DNA of 64,000 nt, taken from positions 1 through 64,000 of the forward strand of contig ML976806.1 of the NCBI GenBank assembly GCA_010015655.1, in the 5' to 3' direction. The stretch's first letter is position 1, and every line of letters begins with the position of its first letter. This document shows, piece by piece, positions 46,024 through 58,015 of this stretch. The position numbers and the translations under genes were made by a program. The notes beneath the pieces are model-generated. The model saw nothing but the letters and a program-made list of their open reading frames with translations, ran no database searches and had not been told where the DNA came from. Source of the DNA: Bimuria novae-zelandiae CBS 107.79 (taxonomy: Eukaryota; Ascomycota; Dothideomycetes; Pleosporales; Didymosphaeriaceae).

Positions 46024-47523
46024 ATGGCAGCTGCCGTGCACAAGCTGCTGCACCCGCACCGCAGCAGGGATGAGGCCAGAGAGGCGGAGAATGAGCGCCG
46101 CAACTCGGAAATGGAGAAGATGCGCGACGAGGAGAAGCACATGCTCGCGCAATGGGGCGAGCGGAAGGCACCCCTCGAGCCAGGCCAGATCGACAAGGAC
46201 CCGAACCAGAAGATGGTGGGGCATTCGTCCCGAGTGCTGCGCAAGGAGGACTTCGAGCTGATCAAGACGCTGGGCACCGGTGCGCACGTCTGCAGAGGAG
46301 TGTGGGTGTGCATGCGACGCTGACAAAGAGCCAGGCACATTTGCGCGCGTCTGGCTGGTGCGTCTGCAGAACGCGCGAGAAGGCGACGAGAACCAGGTCT
46401 TTGCGCTGAAGATACTGCGGAAGACGGACGGTATGCGCCATCCTTCCCAGCACCGTGTGCGCTGCTGATCGCCGTGTCGCAGTCATCAAGCTCAAGCAGG
46501 TCGAACACGTCCGCAACGAGCGCAATGTGCTCGCCGCCGTCGCAGGCCACCCCTTCATAACCACAATGGTCGCGAGCTTCCAGGACTACGACTCGCTTTA
46601 CATGCTTGTAAGGAAGACACACACCGAGTGCGCAGTGCTGTGCTGACTGAACCAGCTCGACTACTGCCCCGGCGGCGAGGTCTTTAGTTACCTCCGAAGA
46701 GCTCGGCGCTTCAACGAATCCACGTCTCAATTCTATGGCGCCGAGATCGTCCTCATACTAGAGTTCCTGCACGAGCGAGAAGGCGTCGCCTACCGCGACC
46801 TGAAGCCTGAGAACATCCTGATTGACGCCGAGGGACATCTTAAGCTGGTGGACTTTGGATTCGCGAAGAAAGTGGAAAACAGTACGTTGGAAATATCCAT
46901 GTTGACAGGGTATTCGCTGATCGGCATACACAGGGGAGACGTACACGTTATGCGGCACGCCCGAATACCTGGCACCAGAAGTTATTAGGAACACCGGTAC
47001 GTGCTCGTGGCACACCACAGCAGCGGGTCGGCTAACAGCGAGCAGGCCACGGCACTGCCGTTGATTGGTGGGCGTTTGGCATTTTGGTCTACGAGTTTCT
47101 CGTTGGTCAACCGCCCTTCTGGGACCAGAACCCTATGAAGATCTACGAACAGTGAGTTCAGCATCGACCTTCCTTCCCGCGCTTGCTAAAGTGAGGCACA
47201 GGATCGTGGAAGGACGCCTGCGCTTCCCTTCAGCCATGTCAGCAGAAGCCCGTGACCTCATTTCCGGTCTTTGCACTGTCGACACTTCAAAACGATTGGG
47301 CAACATATCAGGAGGCGCCAGTACCGTAAAAGCACATGCTTGGTTCAAGGACATTGACTGGAATGCCCTCTACCACCGTAAGGTCAACGGACCCATAGTG
47401 CCACATCTGCGGGGCCCGGCAGATACCCGCAACTTTGACGAGTACGAGCCAGAAAGCATACATCGCGAAGCGTATACGCGGGAGATGCAAGAGAAGTACG
47501 ACGATGCCTTCAAGGACTTTTAA
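46024..47523 (+). CDS. cAMP-dependent protein kinase catalytic subunit (second-type)
   Basis: Predicted 397-residue AGC kinase. Seven exons: 46024-46279, 46335-46430, 46483-46607, 46656-46881, 46934-46996, 47046-47151, 47202-47523. A charged coiled N-terminus (about 70 residues) precedes the kinase domain. The glycine loop is [14 protein letters not shown], the ATP lysine is in FALKILRK, the catalytic loop is YRDLKPEN, then DFGFAKK. The activation segment [15 protein letters not shown] carries the phospho-threonine. The C-terminus ends FKDF, the FxxF hydrophobic motif that PKA docks on itself. [14 protein letters not shown] matches PKA C-tails. The short N-terminus and divergent tail suggest the minor PkaC2/PkaB-type subunit rather than PkaC1; this subtype call is tentative. 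Role: cAMP signalling with a regulatory subunit encoded elsewhere. Confidence 0.9.
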
Positions 47524-47939
47524 GGATCGTGGGATACGTGACAAGTGCAGGAATGACGACCCGGGTTGGATCGGAGCACCATAAGGTCACGAGGCTCGCA
47601 TAGAACCCTAGGGATTTGAATGAGGTGTCTCAGGCGGAGGGCATTGGAGACCTGGCGGTTCTCCTCGCCACATTCCCGCTGAGTCTCAGCGGGGCCTGTT
47701 GTTGCGGATTCCCTTTTGCGGTCCTGTGTATTTGCTTTGCATGCACGCGCACGAACGGCGCGTACGGAACGATACGAAAGGATGGGACATGAGATACCTG
47801 GGTATGAGCGCATGTCGATGCAGTTTACCTATCTTTGGCGTCGTATTCAGGGCATGTATTTCTAGCGGGACCAATACATCGCTTCATGAAGATGCTGGCC
47901 ACGAGCTTCTAGCCTTCTGAGGAAACCCACGCTCCCCTA
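47524..47939. other. Convergent 3' intergenic region
   Basis: 416 bp between the convergent stops of the PKA gene and the small zinc-ribbon-like gene. No gene seen. Confidence 0.5.
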
Positions 47940-48662
47940 TCATCTTGTTAAATCGCTGCTCTCTTGGTCAAGAGAGGGCCTCGACGACCCTGACCCCGTC
48001 GACACCACACTCCCCACTCTCTCCGGCGTCTCCCACGCGCTGCTCCTCCGTCCATCCCAGCTCTCCAAACTGCTCTCGCTGCCCCGTCTACTCCCCCCGC
48101 CGCCCCGGAACATGCCAAATACCCGCCCAATACTCTGCACTATGCTGACTTTCCTGGCATGCTTAGAGGCGTCCTGGGCTTCCTCACCGTCGCTCTCCGA
48201 CGCCGTGCTGCCCGCGGCTAGTAGGGGGGGAAACTCGGTGAGCACGCTGCCGTGACGTGTTGATGTGGAGAACTTGAAGGCTGTGAGGCACGTCTGGCAT
48301 ACGGATGTTTTTTGCAAGAAGGGGGGTGGCGCGCGGGGCGTGGCGCATCGAGGGCAGGTGCGTGGCGGGTCCGAGGGCGGAGGGGGAATGTTGGGGAGGG
48401 ATTCGGTGATCTGGTGGAGAGGTTGAGGTTTGCGGGAGGGTGAGCTACGGCGCGAGACTATGGAGACGCTGTCGGGTGGTTGGGAAGTGGGTTGAGTGGT
48501 ACTAGGAGGGATTTCGTCTATTGTGGATGGTTGGATGATTGTGGCTTCGGTGGTAATAGGGGACACGGAGGCGCCGATGGTGTGCTGAGAGATAGAGGGG
48601 CAACGGCGAAGCGGTTGGTGGGCGTGCTGCTGATGGCTGTGGACGGTGTGAAGGGCATCCAT
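47940..48662 (-). CDS. Hypothetical protein with CxxC pair
   Basis: Single-exon 240-residue protein I do not recognise. The N-terminal half is rich in Ser, Pro, Thr and His, beginning MDALHTVHSHQQHAHQPLRR. The centre has two CxxC knuckles, CPRCATP and CQTC, about 16 residues apart, suggesting a small zinc ribbon. The C-terminal part is basic and Ser-rich (SIVQSIGRVFGMFRGGGG, then SRRGSESSLESWDGRRSSAW) with possible kinase sites. Coding is supported by length, a sensible ATG, third-position GC bias and the ordered Cys pattern. It lies convergent to the PKA gene. A 3' intron extending the protein cannot be excluded. Function unknown. Confidence 0.6.
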   Translation of the reverse strand: MDALHTVHSHQQHAHQPLRRCPSISQHTIGASVSPITTEATIIQPSTIDEIPPSTTQPTSQPPDSVSIVSRRSSPSRKPQPLHQITESLPNIPPPPSDPPRTCPRCATPRAPPPFLQKTSVCQTCLTAFKFSTSTRHGSVLTEFPPLLAAGSTASESDGEEAQDASKHARKVSIVQSIGRVFGMFRGGGGSRRGSESSLESWDGRRSSAWETPERVGSVVSTGSGSSRPSLDQESSDLTR

Positions 48663-50186
48663 GGTGATGTCGAAGGAGGTGGCGCGTGGGTGTGTGAAGC
48701 TGTGGCGTGCATCCGATGTGTGAAGTGGCTCTGAGGAGTGATGCTGCGACGCAGGACTCTAAGCGGGCGAGTTTGAGAGAGGTGAAGTGACTGGGAGTGC
48801 TGTGCTGGGCTGGGTAAGTTGGGAGTTGAGTGTGGTGAGTGGTGTGACGGCGGCGTTGGTACGTACCTTTCACTCCAACCGCCTTGGTAGAAGCAGAGGT
48901 TGATACATACCGTCCTGTGGTCCTATGAATGTTATGAGCACCGTAGAAGTGGTCGTCAATAGCTGCATATTTTCAACTTAAGTTCCTTCGCGTTAATCTC
49001 GTGCTGCTGCCTGCCATGTTGTAGCCCACTTCTTCAGGTGTCGTGAAGTGGATGAAGAATCGTGAACCCTTCAAACGGATCGGCCACCACAGAGCATTCC
49101 AAGTTTGTTCATGTCGAACGTTCCGCATCAATACGTGGACCTATTAGTACCAGCTAACATGTGCGTTTGGTGTTCGAAAACGGTTGCAGTTGGGTAGTAG
49201 CTAACAGGCCGGCTTTGGTAATTGGTAGACATGGGACACGGACTAAGCGGAGAGAAATGGTAATGTCTACAAAGGCCATTGGCTGGACGTGCCCGGTGGA
49301 ATGTGCCGTTGATACAGAGAGATGCTGAGACCTCAAGTAGCCCCCTGATGACCACGGGGTACGAGCACGCCCAAGGGCATGGAGGCACCAGAACGGTGAA
49401 GCTTGATATTGAATTCTCCTGTTCATTGCTCTTCACTTGGTAACATGAAATTGGGGTCACGATTTCCTCGTTGATATAAGGAATATTGAGGTGCTTATCG
49501 GTTCAGGGCGGATATCAGGTTTCGAAGTAGGACGACTAGCTGCATATTCAGGCTTCTGTGGTGGCGACAAGTGTGTGCAAGCGCGACCAGTGGCGAAGAT
49601 ACAGCTAGGAAAGGGGCCTTTCCAGTCAAGCATCTCCTAGCATGCAGAAGAAATAAACCCCCATGATGAGAATTGCAGCGTCCTACTTCGTGGACATATG
49701 CGGGGAATAGCCTGTGATGGTTGTGGAGTCGCGGTGGTCCGCAACCAGTAACTGAAGACACCACAGCAGGCGCGAGACACGTTTGCTGCGGGCTGTTGTC
49801 TCTCGGCTTGGGGGCCAACAGGAGCTTATCCAGAGAAGACCAAGAAAGCGGATGTCTGTAGAAATGCCATTTATGAGGGCGCCCCGCGACTCGTGCTAGC
49901 TTCAATGCGAAGTTCGAACTGGCATGGGCGCGCCAGAATCGAGATTGCAGCACGACAACACCGGCGTCTGCTCAGCTTCCTTCCCCTCCTCTATTTGACC
50001 TCGATACGCTCGCTAGCACATTTCGCGTTCTCCTTTGTCTGCGCGAACAGCGCTCGGATACCCGGTGCACATTTGGAGGTTAGCAGGTGCGCCACGCCCT
50101 AGATCTGCGACAGCTCCCCCTTCGCTACGGCTTCGGAACCACAGGCGCGCTCCGGGGCTGGCGGACGTCAGCTGCTGCTGGCCGCC
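48663..50186. other. Long intergenic region upstream of ssk1
   Basis: 1.5 kb between divergent genes. Minus-strand open frames near 49128-49460 and 49495-49953 have no recognisable domains and poor amino-acid composition for real proteins. It likely contains both promoters and a long ssk1 leader. Confidence 0.5.
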
Positions 50187-52668
50187 ATGACAAGCATCAA
50201 GTCGCGCTTCAGCCACGCGCGGTCCAAGTTACTGAGGCGGCAGAGCCACGTCTCGTCGGCGGCGTCGCAGTGCTCGTCGGCGGACAGCGAACAACGACGC
50301 ACCGGGAGCAGCCTGCGCAAGAGTATCTCGCTGTCGAAGCTGCCCGCGGTGACGGCGTCCGACGTGCCTCCAGACGGCGAGGATCAGCGGCTCTCGCAGT
50401 CGGAGAGCACCGCGAACGCCAGTAGGCCCGAAACAGAGAGCTTGACCAGAGACGGACATCTGCACGAGGGCCGCGGCAACAGCGACGTCAGGCTGAATTT
50501 TGGAAGCGGCGCGTCGACAACATCGCTTCCGCACGACCCCTTCCGCACCGCCTGTCCCACCGTGACCATCGAGGAGCCGATTCCCGTGCATCCCACCTTC
50601 CCGCCGCCGCCCGCAGTGCCGCAGCAGGAAGAGTCCCGCGCTGGGGCTGCAGACGGCCTCGTGGGTAAAGGTAGCATTAGGGAAGAAATCAAGGCGGACA
50701 AAGGTAGTAAGTGAACCCAGGAGAGACAATACGAGCGCTGAACTTCGATTGCTAACGTAGTCCTGTATAGCCGGCTCTCAGCTTTACGCGAGCGACGGCA
50801 CAGAGCCTGTTGCTCATTCAGAAGACCACCCCTCCGAGCTCCCCGCGCTCGCCAGCGCGAGTCGACCCGCGCCCCTCCGCCGCCAGTCGCTCGTCACGTC
50901 CTCGAACACACGCGCAATAAAGACGCTGCTGCACTCCGACCCGGCCGCTGCAGTGCCCAACTTCAGCGCCGGCATGCTGCATCGCAAGATATGGGTCAAG
51001 CGCCACAATGCCTCGGCGACGCTAGTGCAGATCCGCGAAGACGACCTGGTCGACGACGTGCGCGAGATGATTCTGAAGAAGTACGGCAACTCGCTGGGCC
51101 GCAGCTTCGACGCGCCCGACATCATCCTACGCATCCTGCCGCGCGACACCAACGGCAAAGGGCAGGAGCGTGTGCTGGGCCCCGAGGAGGACATGTGTAG
51201 GACGCTGGATGCATACTTTCCGGGCGGACAGACGGTGCACGAGGCGCTCATCATCGACGTTCCCAGGGCACGCACGCCGAAGCCCTCGCCCCGCGTGCCT
51301 CATTACCACGCCCACCAAGACGACACGCAGCAGCAGCAACACCAGCAGACGGAGTATTTTCCGCTGATGCCCATCGCCCATCCGTCGCCGGCCGCCTCCC
51401 ACGAGCCACGAGCAAGTCTCCCGCATGCCCCGCATTCGATAACAGTCCTGCAGACTGGCGTGCTACCTCCACTGCCATCGCCTGGAGGCAATAGGCGGAT
51501 ACATGCTAACCGTCCCAAATATCCTCGCCAGAACACCGCATCTCCAACTGGCGGCGTGCCACAGTCTGCAACGTCCAGTCGTCCTCCCGGGCAACGCGTC
51601 CGACACGATTCGTCCGCTTCAGAAACCAAACACTCTACCTCGAGCAACCAGCCCATACCGACTCCGCCCGCTCCGCCTGAACCCAACGTGCGACAAAACT
51701 CCAACCCCTCGACGCCACGTATATCTTCTCCGAAACCAGGCAAAAGCCGGAAGAAGCCGAGAGCGATAGAAGTGCCGACCTTGCCTCCGGGCTTGTTAGA
51801 CAATTCGGTTCCTCCCATCAACGTGCTGATCGTGGAAGACAACATCATCAACTTGCGGGTTTTGGGTGCCTTCATGCAGCGCCTGAAGGTCCGATGGCAG
51901 CGAGCCATGAACGGTAAGGAGGCGGTTGAAAAATGGAGGGCCGGCGGATTTCATTTGGTTCTCATGGACATTCAGCTGCCCATCATGGATGGTTTGGAAG
52001 CGACGAGAGAAATCAGACGGCTAGAGCGGATCAACAGCATTGGTGTTTTCAGCAGCGGCAGCAGCGAAGCACCCAACACCAGGCTCGGGAACAATGGAGT
52101 CGAGCGAGAATTGCAGGACGATGACAAACTGGGCGACAAGAATATGTTCAAAAGCCCCGTCATCATCGTGGCGCTGACCGCCAGCTCGCTGCAGAGCGAC
52201 AGACACGAAGCTTTGGCAGCCGGTTGCAATGACTTCTTGACAAAGGTGAGGATATCTTTAATTGTGACCCGACTCATATAACTAATGCCTATGCAGCCTG
52301 TCAATTTCGTATGGTTAGAACGAAAGGTCAAGGAGTGGGGTTGCATGCAAGCCCTGATCGACTTCGACGGCTGGCGCCGCTGGAAAGACTTCACCAGCTC
52401 CGACACTACCGATGGCACCTCCAAGCTCTCCACCAGCTACTCCAGCGTTGCGCCTCGCAGAGGCAAGGCGACACAGAGTTCGTCCTTGGCGGTTAATACT
52501 CCCAACGGACAAGCTGGGCCATCGACTACCAACGGCAACGTCACTAAACCAAAGGAAGAGACCGAGAAGAAGTCGAAGCGGAAGAGCATGGGGGTAGTGC
52601 CGCCTCCTGTACTACCAGAAGAAGAGAGTGCCACCTCCACGCCAGACGTTGACAGTGGGGGCAACTAG
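50187..52668 (+). CDS. Response regulator Ssk1 (HOG pathway)
   Basis: Predicted 788-residue response regulator that receives phosphate from the Ypd1 phosphorelay and controls the Ssk2-type MAPKKK in osmotic and oxidative stress. Exons 50187-50706, 50771-52245 and 52297-52668, with introns of 64 and 51 bp. A conserved Ssk1 N-domain contains MLHRKIWVKRHNASATLV and DDLVDDVREMILKKYGNSLGRSF. A Pro/Ser-rich linker follows. The receiver domain begins near residue 520 with NVLIVEDNIINLRVL (acidic pair), has the phospho-acceptor Asp near 572 in LVLMDIQLPIMDG, and the conserved Lys at the last exon junction (DFLTKPVNF). An insertion of about 35 residues inside the receiver domain is usual for fungal Ssk1. 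A GTAGTA donor one codon earlier is a weaker alternative for intron 1. Confidence 0.93.
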
Positions 52669-53253
52669 CCTTCTGCTTTCCATCCGCTAACATTACTATC
52701 ACCTGTTACCACCATCAAAAGTTCCATTTTGGCTGTAAATTGTTATACTCCCGCATTTACCGGTTCTGCATCCGTTAGGTTCCCTTACATCTATCGTATA
52801 CCTATGGTATTTACGTTATCTTGCTCTCGTTTTGCTAGCGTTCTTGCTCTTAGCGTCAGGATTATATTTCAATGGAATAGGTGTCGCGAGCCCTCTGGAT
52901 TGGCCAGACGGCTTTGTTAACTTTTTGAGAGGAGGATTGCAGTCTGTATGGGATACGGGCCTGAGTTCGCGATGTAGGTGTACATGTCGGAGTAATCGTA
53001 ATCTCTCTGCGCATAACGTTGCTCGTGCCGGTGAGGTTTAGTCGACTTCGTTCTGAATTGATCAATTAGTGTCTATGGACATGACGTAGTTTTGGTACAC
53101 TTCGTGGTTTCCTGGACAACTGATTTCGCTAACCCGATTCGGTACAAGCTAAACATAGTGCTTGGCGCCGGCTTCTGAATCTGCACCTCGCTCGACCGAC
53201 ACTCGAGCCTTTGGGTTCCAATTCACCTGCTTCGTCATTGATTCTGATCGACA
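52669..53253. other. Intergenic region between ssk1 and haspin genes
   Basis: 585 bp, no gene recognised. Probably ssk1 3' untranslated region plus the haspin promoter. Confidence 0.5.
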
Positions 53254-55482
53254 ATGCCGCCGAAACAAGTCTACGGGAAACGCACCGCGGCAAAGCCTTC
53301 GTTAACCTATGCGAACTTCATCAGCCCTGATAAAGACATCGTCGATTCGACGGCCGATAATGAGCTGGCCATCACACAAGCATCGCAAAGAAAGACAAGG
53401 AGAGCACTAAAAGAGGGGAATATGAATAAACCAAAAAAGAGGTCAACGAAGAAAGAGGTGGATGTGACTGATTTGGTAGACGAAGTGGAACAGCTCAGGG
53501 TGGACGAAAATGATGCGCAGGCAAAGAGTCGCAGCTCTACAAAAGAATCGAGGTCAAAGATTGAGGATATGGCGAAAGAGATGTCGAGCAAGACCCGAAC
53601 AGTGCCCAGGACGGGTGTCCAGAGCGGACGAACGCAGCTGCACGAAGAGGGTCAGACCGTCGATCTCGCAAAAGAGCTCAGCGTTTTGCACATCAAAGAC
53701 CACAGCACAATTGATAGCGATGTAGTGAACGAGGCGCTTTGTGGGCGCAAGGAAGGAGTCGGAGCTACCAAACAAACTCTTGTAAAGCCAAGTCCCAGCA
53801 AAACAATTACAAAGGTCCAAGGGCAAACAGGACAGCAACGTGCGAGTCAGCAATCCGCGCCAACGACCCCGACGCGTGTTCGCAAGCTGAAAGCCGTCGT
53901 CATACCCAGTTCAAAACCAATGTCGCAACTTCCTACTCCTGACCTCACACCCGAACCCACGGATCCTTACACGTCTTACGTATCGTCTCTACTGTCACTT
54001 CAAAGCTATGAAAGGAAAATAATACCATTCAAGCAATGGTCAGCTTCACTTGAAGCGCATTTTTCCGTATCGAAAATCGCGGAGGCGTCTTTTTCGGAAG
54101 TCTACCGCTTATCAGCTCTCAATACAACGTGCAGGTCGATGAAAGAGTCTGTATTAAAGCTTGTGCCGTTACGAAGCCTCCCGGATGTACAACTGCGGAC
54201 GCATACACAGTCTCGGGCTACCCGCAATGCGGATACGCAAGCGCAGGAAGAAGCGCGGGAAGAAGAGGACTCATGGAAGTCGCACGTTGACGACGTACAT
54301 TCGGAGGTTAAGCTCCTCCAGAACCTTAATCACATCCCAGGTTTCACCAATTTCCGTGAACTTACCGTGCTCCAAGGACGCCCTTCGAAGTCGTTCATCG
54401 ATGCATGGAAATCATGGAACAAAGCTAGGCCACGAGGCAAGAAAAGCGAGTTCCCGGACCCGGGCAAGAAAGCCAGCTATGACGAGACACAACTTTGGGC
54501 TGTGATCGAGATGCAAGATGCTGGCACAGACGTCGAGAAGGTCATGGCCAAAGGCGGGCTAAGCACTATCTGGGAATTGTGGGATGTGTTCTGGGGTGTC
54601 TGTTTGAGCGTTGCGAAAGCCGAAGAAGCTTGCCGATTTGAGCATCGTGACCTGCATCTCGAGAACATATGTATACGATCATCACGGTCTGAATCTGAGG
54701 CGGACCTTCTCAATCCCATTGTCAAAAACCCGTTACGACGAAAGTTCGGCTTCACAGGTTTGGAAACAACAGTCATCGACTATACTTTATCAAGAGCAGA
54801 CGTACCCTCGATTGCTTCGCGCCGCTCGTCGTCAATGTCGAATGGGTCGGAAGTCTCGGAGACCCCACCGAGCACACCCTCTGGTCAGCAAGAGGTGGCA
54901 TTCCTTGACCTTAACAAAGACCCGGGTCTGTTCACGGGTGACGCATCAGAGGAGTACCAGTACGAAATCTACCGGTACATGCGCGGCGCCGTATTGTACA
55001 ACGATCCGCTCAAGTCTGAACCTCCATCGGCACACAACGTCAACGAGCTTCGCCGCTCCCCTAGAAAGACTCCCCAGCACATTCGATTCGATGATTGGGA
55101 GCCTTGGTCTCGCGCGTCTCCACGCAAACACATCACAGACAAGTACTTTGACCCTCCATCTGATATCTGGCGATCCTTCCACCCAAAGACAAACCTCGTT
55201 TGGGCGCACTTCATTCTGTACAAGCTGCTCGACCATCTGGGAGGGAATGAACCCACGGGTTTATCGGACAAGCAAATCATGCGCAATGTCGAGGCTAGTG
55301 GGGATGATAAAAGCGATGTGGCGAGAAAGGCGCGGAAACTATACGGGGCGTTAGAGAGGGTTGCGGACCTGTTGGAGCCCAGCGCTTTGGCGAAGAAGGG
55401 TAGTCTGGGAAGCATGAAGGAGCTTGCTGTGCTGGCCATGGAGAAACGGTGGCTCAGAGCTTCGGATGTTGCGGGATCCTAG
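53254..55482 (+). CDS. Haspin-type histone H3 kinase
   Basis: Single-exon 742-residue kinase of the haspin family, which phosphorylates histone H3 Thr3 at centromeres in mitosis. The N-terminal 235 residues are basic and low-complexity, with KKRSTKKEVDV-type stretches suited to a nuclear protein. The atypical kinase domain occupies about 275-735. Landmarks are ASFSEVYRL (glycine-loop equivalent), HRDLHLENICI near 464 (catalytic Asp) and VIDYTLSR near 507, where DYT replaces DFG, the haspin signature. EEYQYEIYRYMR and TNLVWAHFILYKLL complete the C-lobe. The acidic insert between glycine loop and VKLLQNL is usual. The ATG at 53254 follows an in-frame leader without other ATGs. Confidence 0.92.
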   Translation: MPPKQVYGKRTAAKPSLTYANFISPDKDIVDSTADNELAITQASQRKTRRALKEGNMNKPKKRSTKKEVDVTDLVDEVEQLRVDENDAQAKSRSSTKESRSKIEDMAKEMSSKTRTVPRTGVQSGRTQLHEEGQTVDLAKELSVLHIKDHSTIDSDVVNEALCGRKEGVGATKQTLVKPSPSKTITKVQGQTGQQRASQQSAPTTPTRVRKLKAVVIPSSKPMSQLPTPDLTPEPTDPYTSYVSSLLSLQSYERKIIPFKQWSASLEAHFSVSKIAEASFSEVYRLSALNTTCRSMKESVLKLVPLRSLPDVQLRTHTQSRATRNADTQAQEEAREEEDSWKSHVDDVHSEVKLLQNLNHIPGFTNFRELTVLQGRPSKSFIDAWKSWNKARPRGKKSEFPDPGKKASYDETQLWAVIEMQDAGTDVEKVMAKGGLSTIWELWDVFWGVCLSVAKAEEACRFEHRDLHLENICIRSSRSESEADLLNPIVKNPLRRKFGFTGLETTVIDYTLSRADVPSIASRRSSSMSNGSEVSETPPSTPSGQQEVAFLDLNKDPGLFTGDASEEYQYEIYRYMRGAVLYNDPLKSEPPSAHNVNELRRSPRKTPQHIRFDDWEPWSRASPRKHITDKYFDPPSDIWRSFHPKTNLVWAHFILYKLLDHLGGNEPTGLSDKQIMRNVEASGDDKSDVARKARKLYGALERVADLLEPSALAKKGSLGSMKELAVLAMEKRWLRASDVAGS

Positions 55483-55884
55483 AACTTGTCTGGTTAGTCT
55501 GCACTGGGTGCGGACGGTGTGCATATGTGTGATAGGAGAAGCATTTGTTGGTGTTGCATTGCATTTCTGGTACATCAGCATTCTTAAGCAGTTGGAAGCG
55601 TCGGTTGGTCTTACGCTTCTTGTGCATTCGTGGTTGTTGTACTCGTGAATTCGTGGTGAACTTGGTACTGCAGCGTGGTCTATCACGCCAATGATGCGGC
55701 GTTTAATGAACACCACATAAGAGAGGAACTCCCGAGGTCCCGCAGCGCTATCGAGGAGATAACAAAACGATAAGAAACCCTTCTACACGTCTACAACGTG
55801 GGCTCGGGTGTTCCGCCGCCCGTACCTGCATGAGATGTATTACCCCGCAGTCCCTTAAACCCTGCTCAGATTTAGCGCCGCGGC
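55483..55884. other. Intergenic region left of Fot1 element
   Basis: 402 bp between the haspin stop and the transposon end. No gene seen. Confidence 0.5.
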
Positions 55885-55930
55885 TACCCTGCCGAGACAG
55901 TCAGTGCGCCGCGACACTAACGCGCCACCC
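55885..55930 (+). repeat. Left terminal inverted repeat of Fot1 element
   Basis: 46 bp including the TA target dinucleotide, perfectly inverted relative to 57970-58015. It starts TACCCTGCCG and ends GCGCCACCC. Confidence 0.92.
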
Positions 55931-57969
55931 TAACAGATGTAGCACCTCAACTTTGACGCGCCGCATCTCCACCAATATGGATCCGATTGAGGCTGCAATC
56001 ATCGCTATCGACTCACGAGAACCTGGAGAAACTTTCTTATATAGAAAAATTGCAGAAGAATTTGGTGTTGTGCGGTCAACATTAACGCGCCGGCATAGAC
56101 GCGCCATGCAGGCGCGTACATAGCTACTACAGACTTGCCAAAATCTTAACTAATAATAAGAATCTAAGCTCCTATAGTATATATAGCGTCTTACTTAGAA
56201 AGGTCTACCCCCTACGCGTTAGATAATCTAAAACTTTATATTAATTATTACTAAAAAGGATGTCTCTATGCGATAGGTTAATTACTTTATTAGGCGCTAC
56301 CTTGACTCCCTAATCTCGCGATAGACGACTAGGCTAGATAGTAATTACTATAATGCTAATTTAGGCGCAAGATATAGGCTCTACTTTAAGCTTCTATATA
56401 AGAAAATTATAAAGTATGGCATAGAGCCTTAGCATACCTATAATATGGACGAAAAAGGCTTCCTACTCGGCATCACCAGCAGGTCAAAAAGGATCTTCGA
56501 CAGGCCTATATATAAGAGTCGCCAAGTGAGGCAATCTATCCAGGATGGCAGTCGTGAGTGGATCTCGCTTATCGCATGTATTTGCGCCAATGGATCTACT
56601 GTTAATCCATTACTAATCTATCGATCTAACGCTGAGACTCTACAATTAAGCTAGGTTAAGGAAATTAACGTTAATTCTTATAGAGTCTTTATCACCTTAT
56701 TAACCTCTAGATAGTCAAACAACGAGATAGGGCTTTAATAGCTAAAATAGGTGTTTAATCGCTGTACTAAGGAGAAGGCTTAACAGCAGTAGCGACTCTT
56801 AGTCCTTAATAGGTATAGATCTTACGTTACTATAGATTTTATTAACTATTGTAATTAGAAAAAGATTCTCCTTGCGATATTTCCCCCTTACGCCACTTAT
56901 ACGCTATAGCCTCTAGACATTTATGTATTTAAGTCTCTTTCTGCCGCCTACTCCGACGAGCTCTCCGCATACCTGTATAGGAGTTAGGGGCTATTAATAA
57001 TCGCTAAAAGAGACTTCTTTATACTATTCTAGAAGGCCTAAACAACGTTAGTTACGCCGTAATTAATTACTAAAGCTTTTAAGTGTATAGATATCTTGCC
57101 GCCAGATCCTACACTAATCCTTAGTTAATTTAATAGAGATAAGTCTCTAGAATAGAGATTACGTAAAAGCTCTACTTTAGTACTTAGCGCGTCTAATTGG
57201 CGCAAAATCAATCAGCTTTTAAAGGTTATTATTAATACAGGGGGAGGTAATAAGGCTAAGAAGCTAAGTCGTACTATATACTTAATCTCTATATAAAAGC
57301 AGCTCCTAGAGCATAAGAATTAGGGGCTACAAGAAGCCCTTATAAACTAGAAATAGCGTTAAACAAAGGGCAGGACTCTACCTTTTAAGCAGCTAGATAA
57401 GTAGTATAAAGGATCTGTTTTCTAGTTACCTACCCGCGTATAGAGGGCGCGCGATTCTCTTAGCCAATAAAAGGCTAAAAAGTAACAACTATAACTCTAG
57501 AAAAGTAAGTAGAGAGAAATCTAAATAGTAAATAGGCAGCTTAAAGCTTGTCTACTATAGGAAAAGCGTATTACGCGTGCGGCAGCTAGAAATACGCGCA
57601 CTAAGGAGAAAGCTAATTAGGCTACTAAGTAACGCCTCTATTAATAGGCTTATAAGGCTTAACAACAACTTTAAAAACGTCTTAAAATTGCTAAAAAGGG
57701 AAGCCAGAATGCTTTAAAAGCTACTTATATAATTATAAAGAGGAAGAAGCCTACGCCGGCATCTATACGCGTTAATATAGTAATATTTACGCTATTAGCG
57801 CCAGCATCGCGCAATAGCTAAATAATTAAAACACTAAGTAGATATCTATAATTTAACTAATTAGTAATCTTCTATAGCTCTATAAAATCTTAACTCTAGA
57901 AAATTTCGCGATAAAAGCTTTTGTGTAAAACTCTACAGCCTCATGTTGCTGGCTGCGGTGCTGGTGTTG

Positions 57970-58015
57970 GGGTGGCGCGTTAGTGTCGCGGCGCACTGAC
58001 TGTCTCGGCAGGGTA
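57970..58015 (-). repeat. Right terminal inverted repeat of Fot1 element
   Basis: 46 bp, exact reverse complement of the left repeat. It ends 202 bp upstream of the acyl-CoA synthetase start codon. Confidence 0.92.

Larger units (their letters stand above)
55885..58015 (+). mobile_element. Fot1/pogo-type (Tc1-mariner) DNA transposon, degraded
   Basis: Bounded by 46-bp perfect inverted terminal repeats (55885-55930 and 57970-58015) that begin TACCCTGCCGAGACAGTCAG, with the TA duplication included at each end. The transposase start lies at 55978 (MDPIEAAIIAIDSREP, then LYRKIAEEFGVVRSTLTRR, a helix-turn-helix/CENP-B-like DNA-binding start). The DDE catalytic region is visible at 56443-56654 (NMDEKGFLLGITSRSKR). 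Between and after these the frame is broken by many TAG/TAA codons, consistent with RIP. Termini are intact, so the element could be moved by a transposase supplied in trans. Confidence 0.9.

Noticed and set aside
49495..49953. 152-residue minus-strand open frame
   Set aside because: No domain, no good start context and composition unlike a protein; probably ssk1 upstream sequence.
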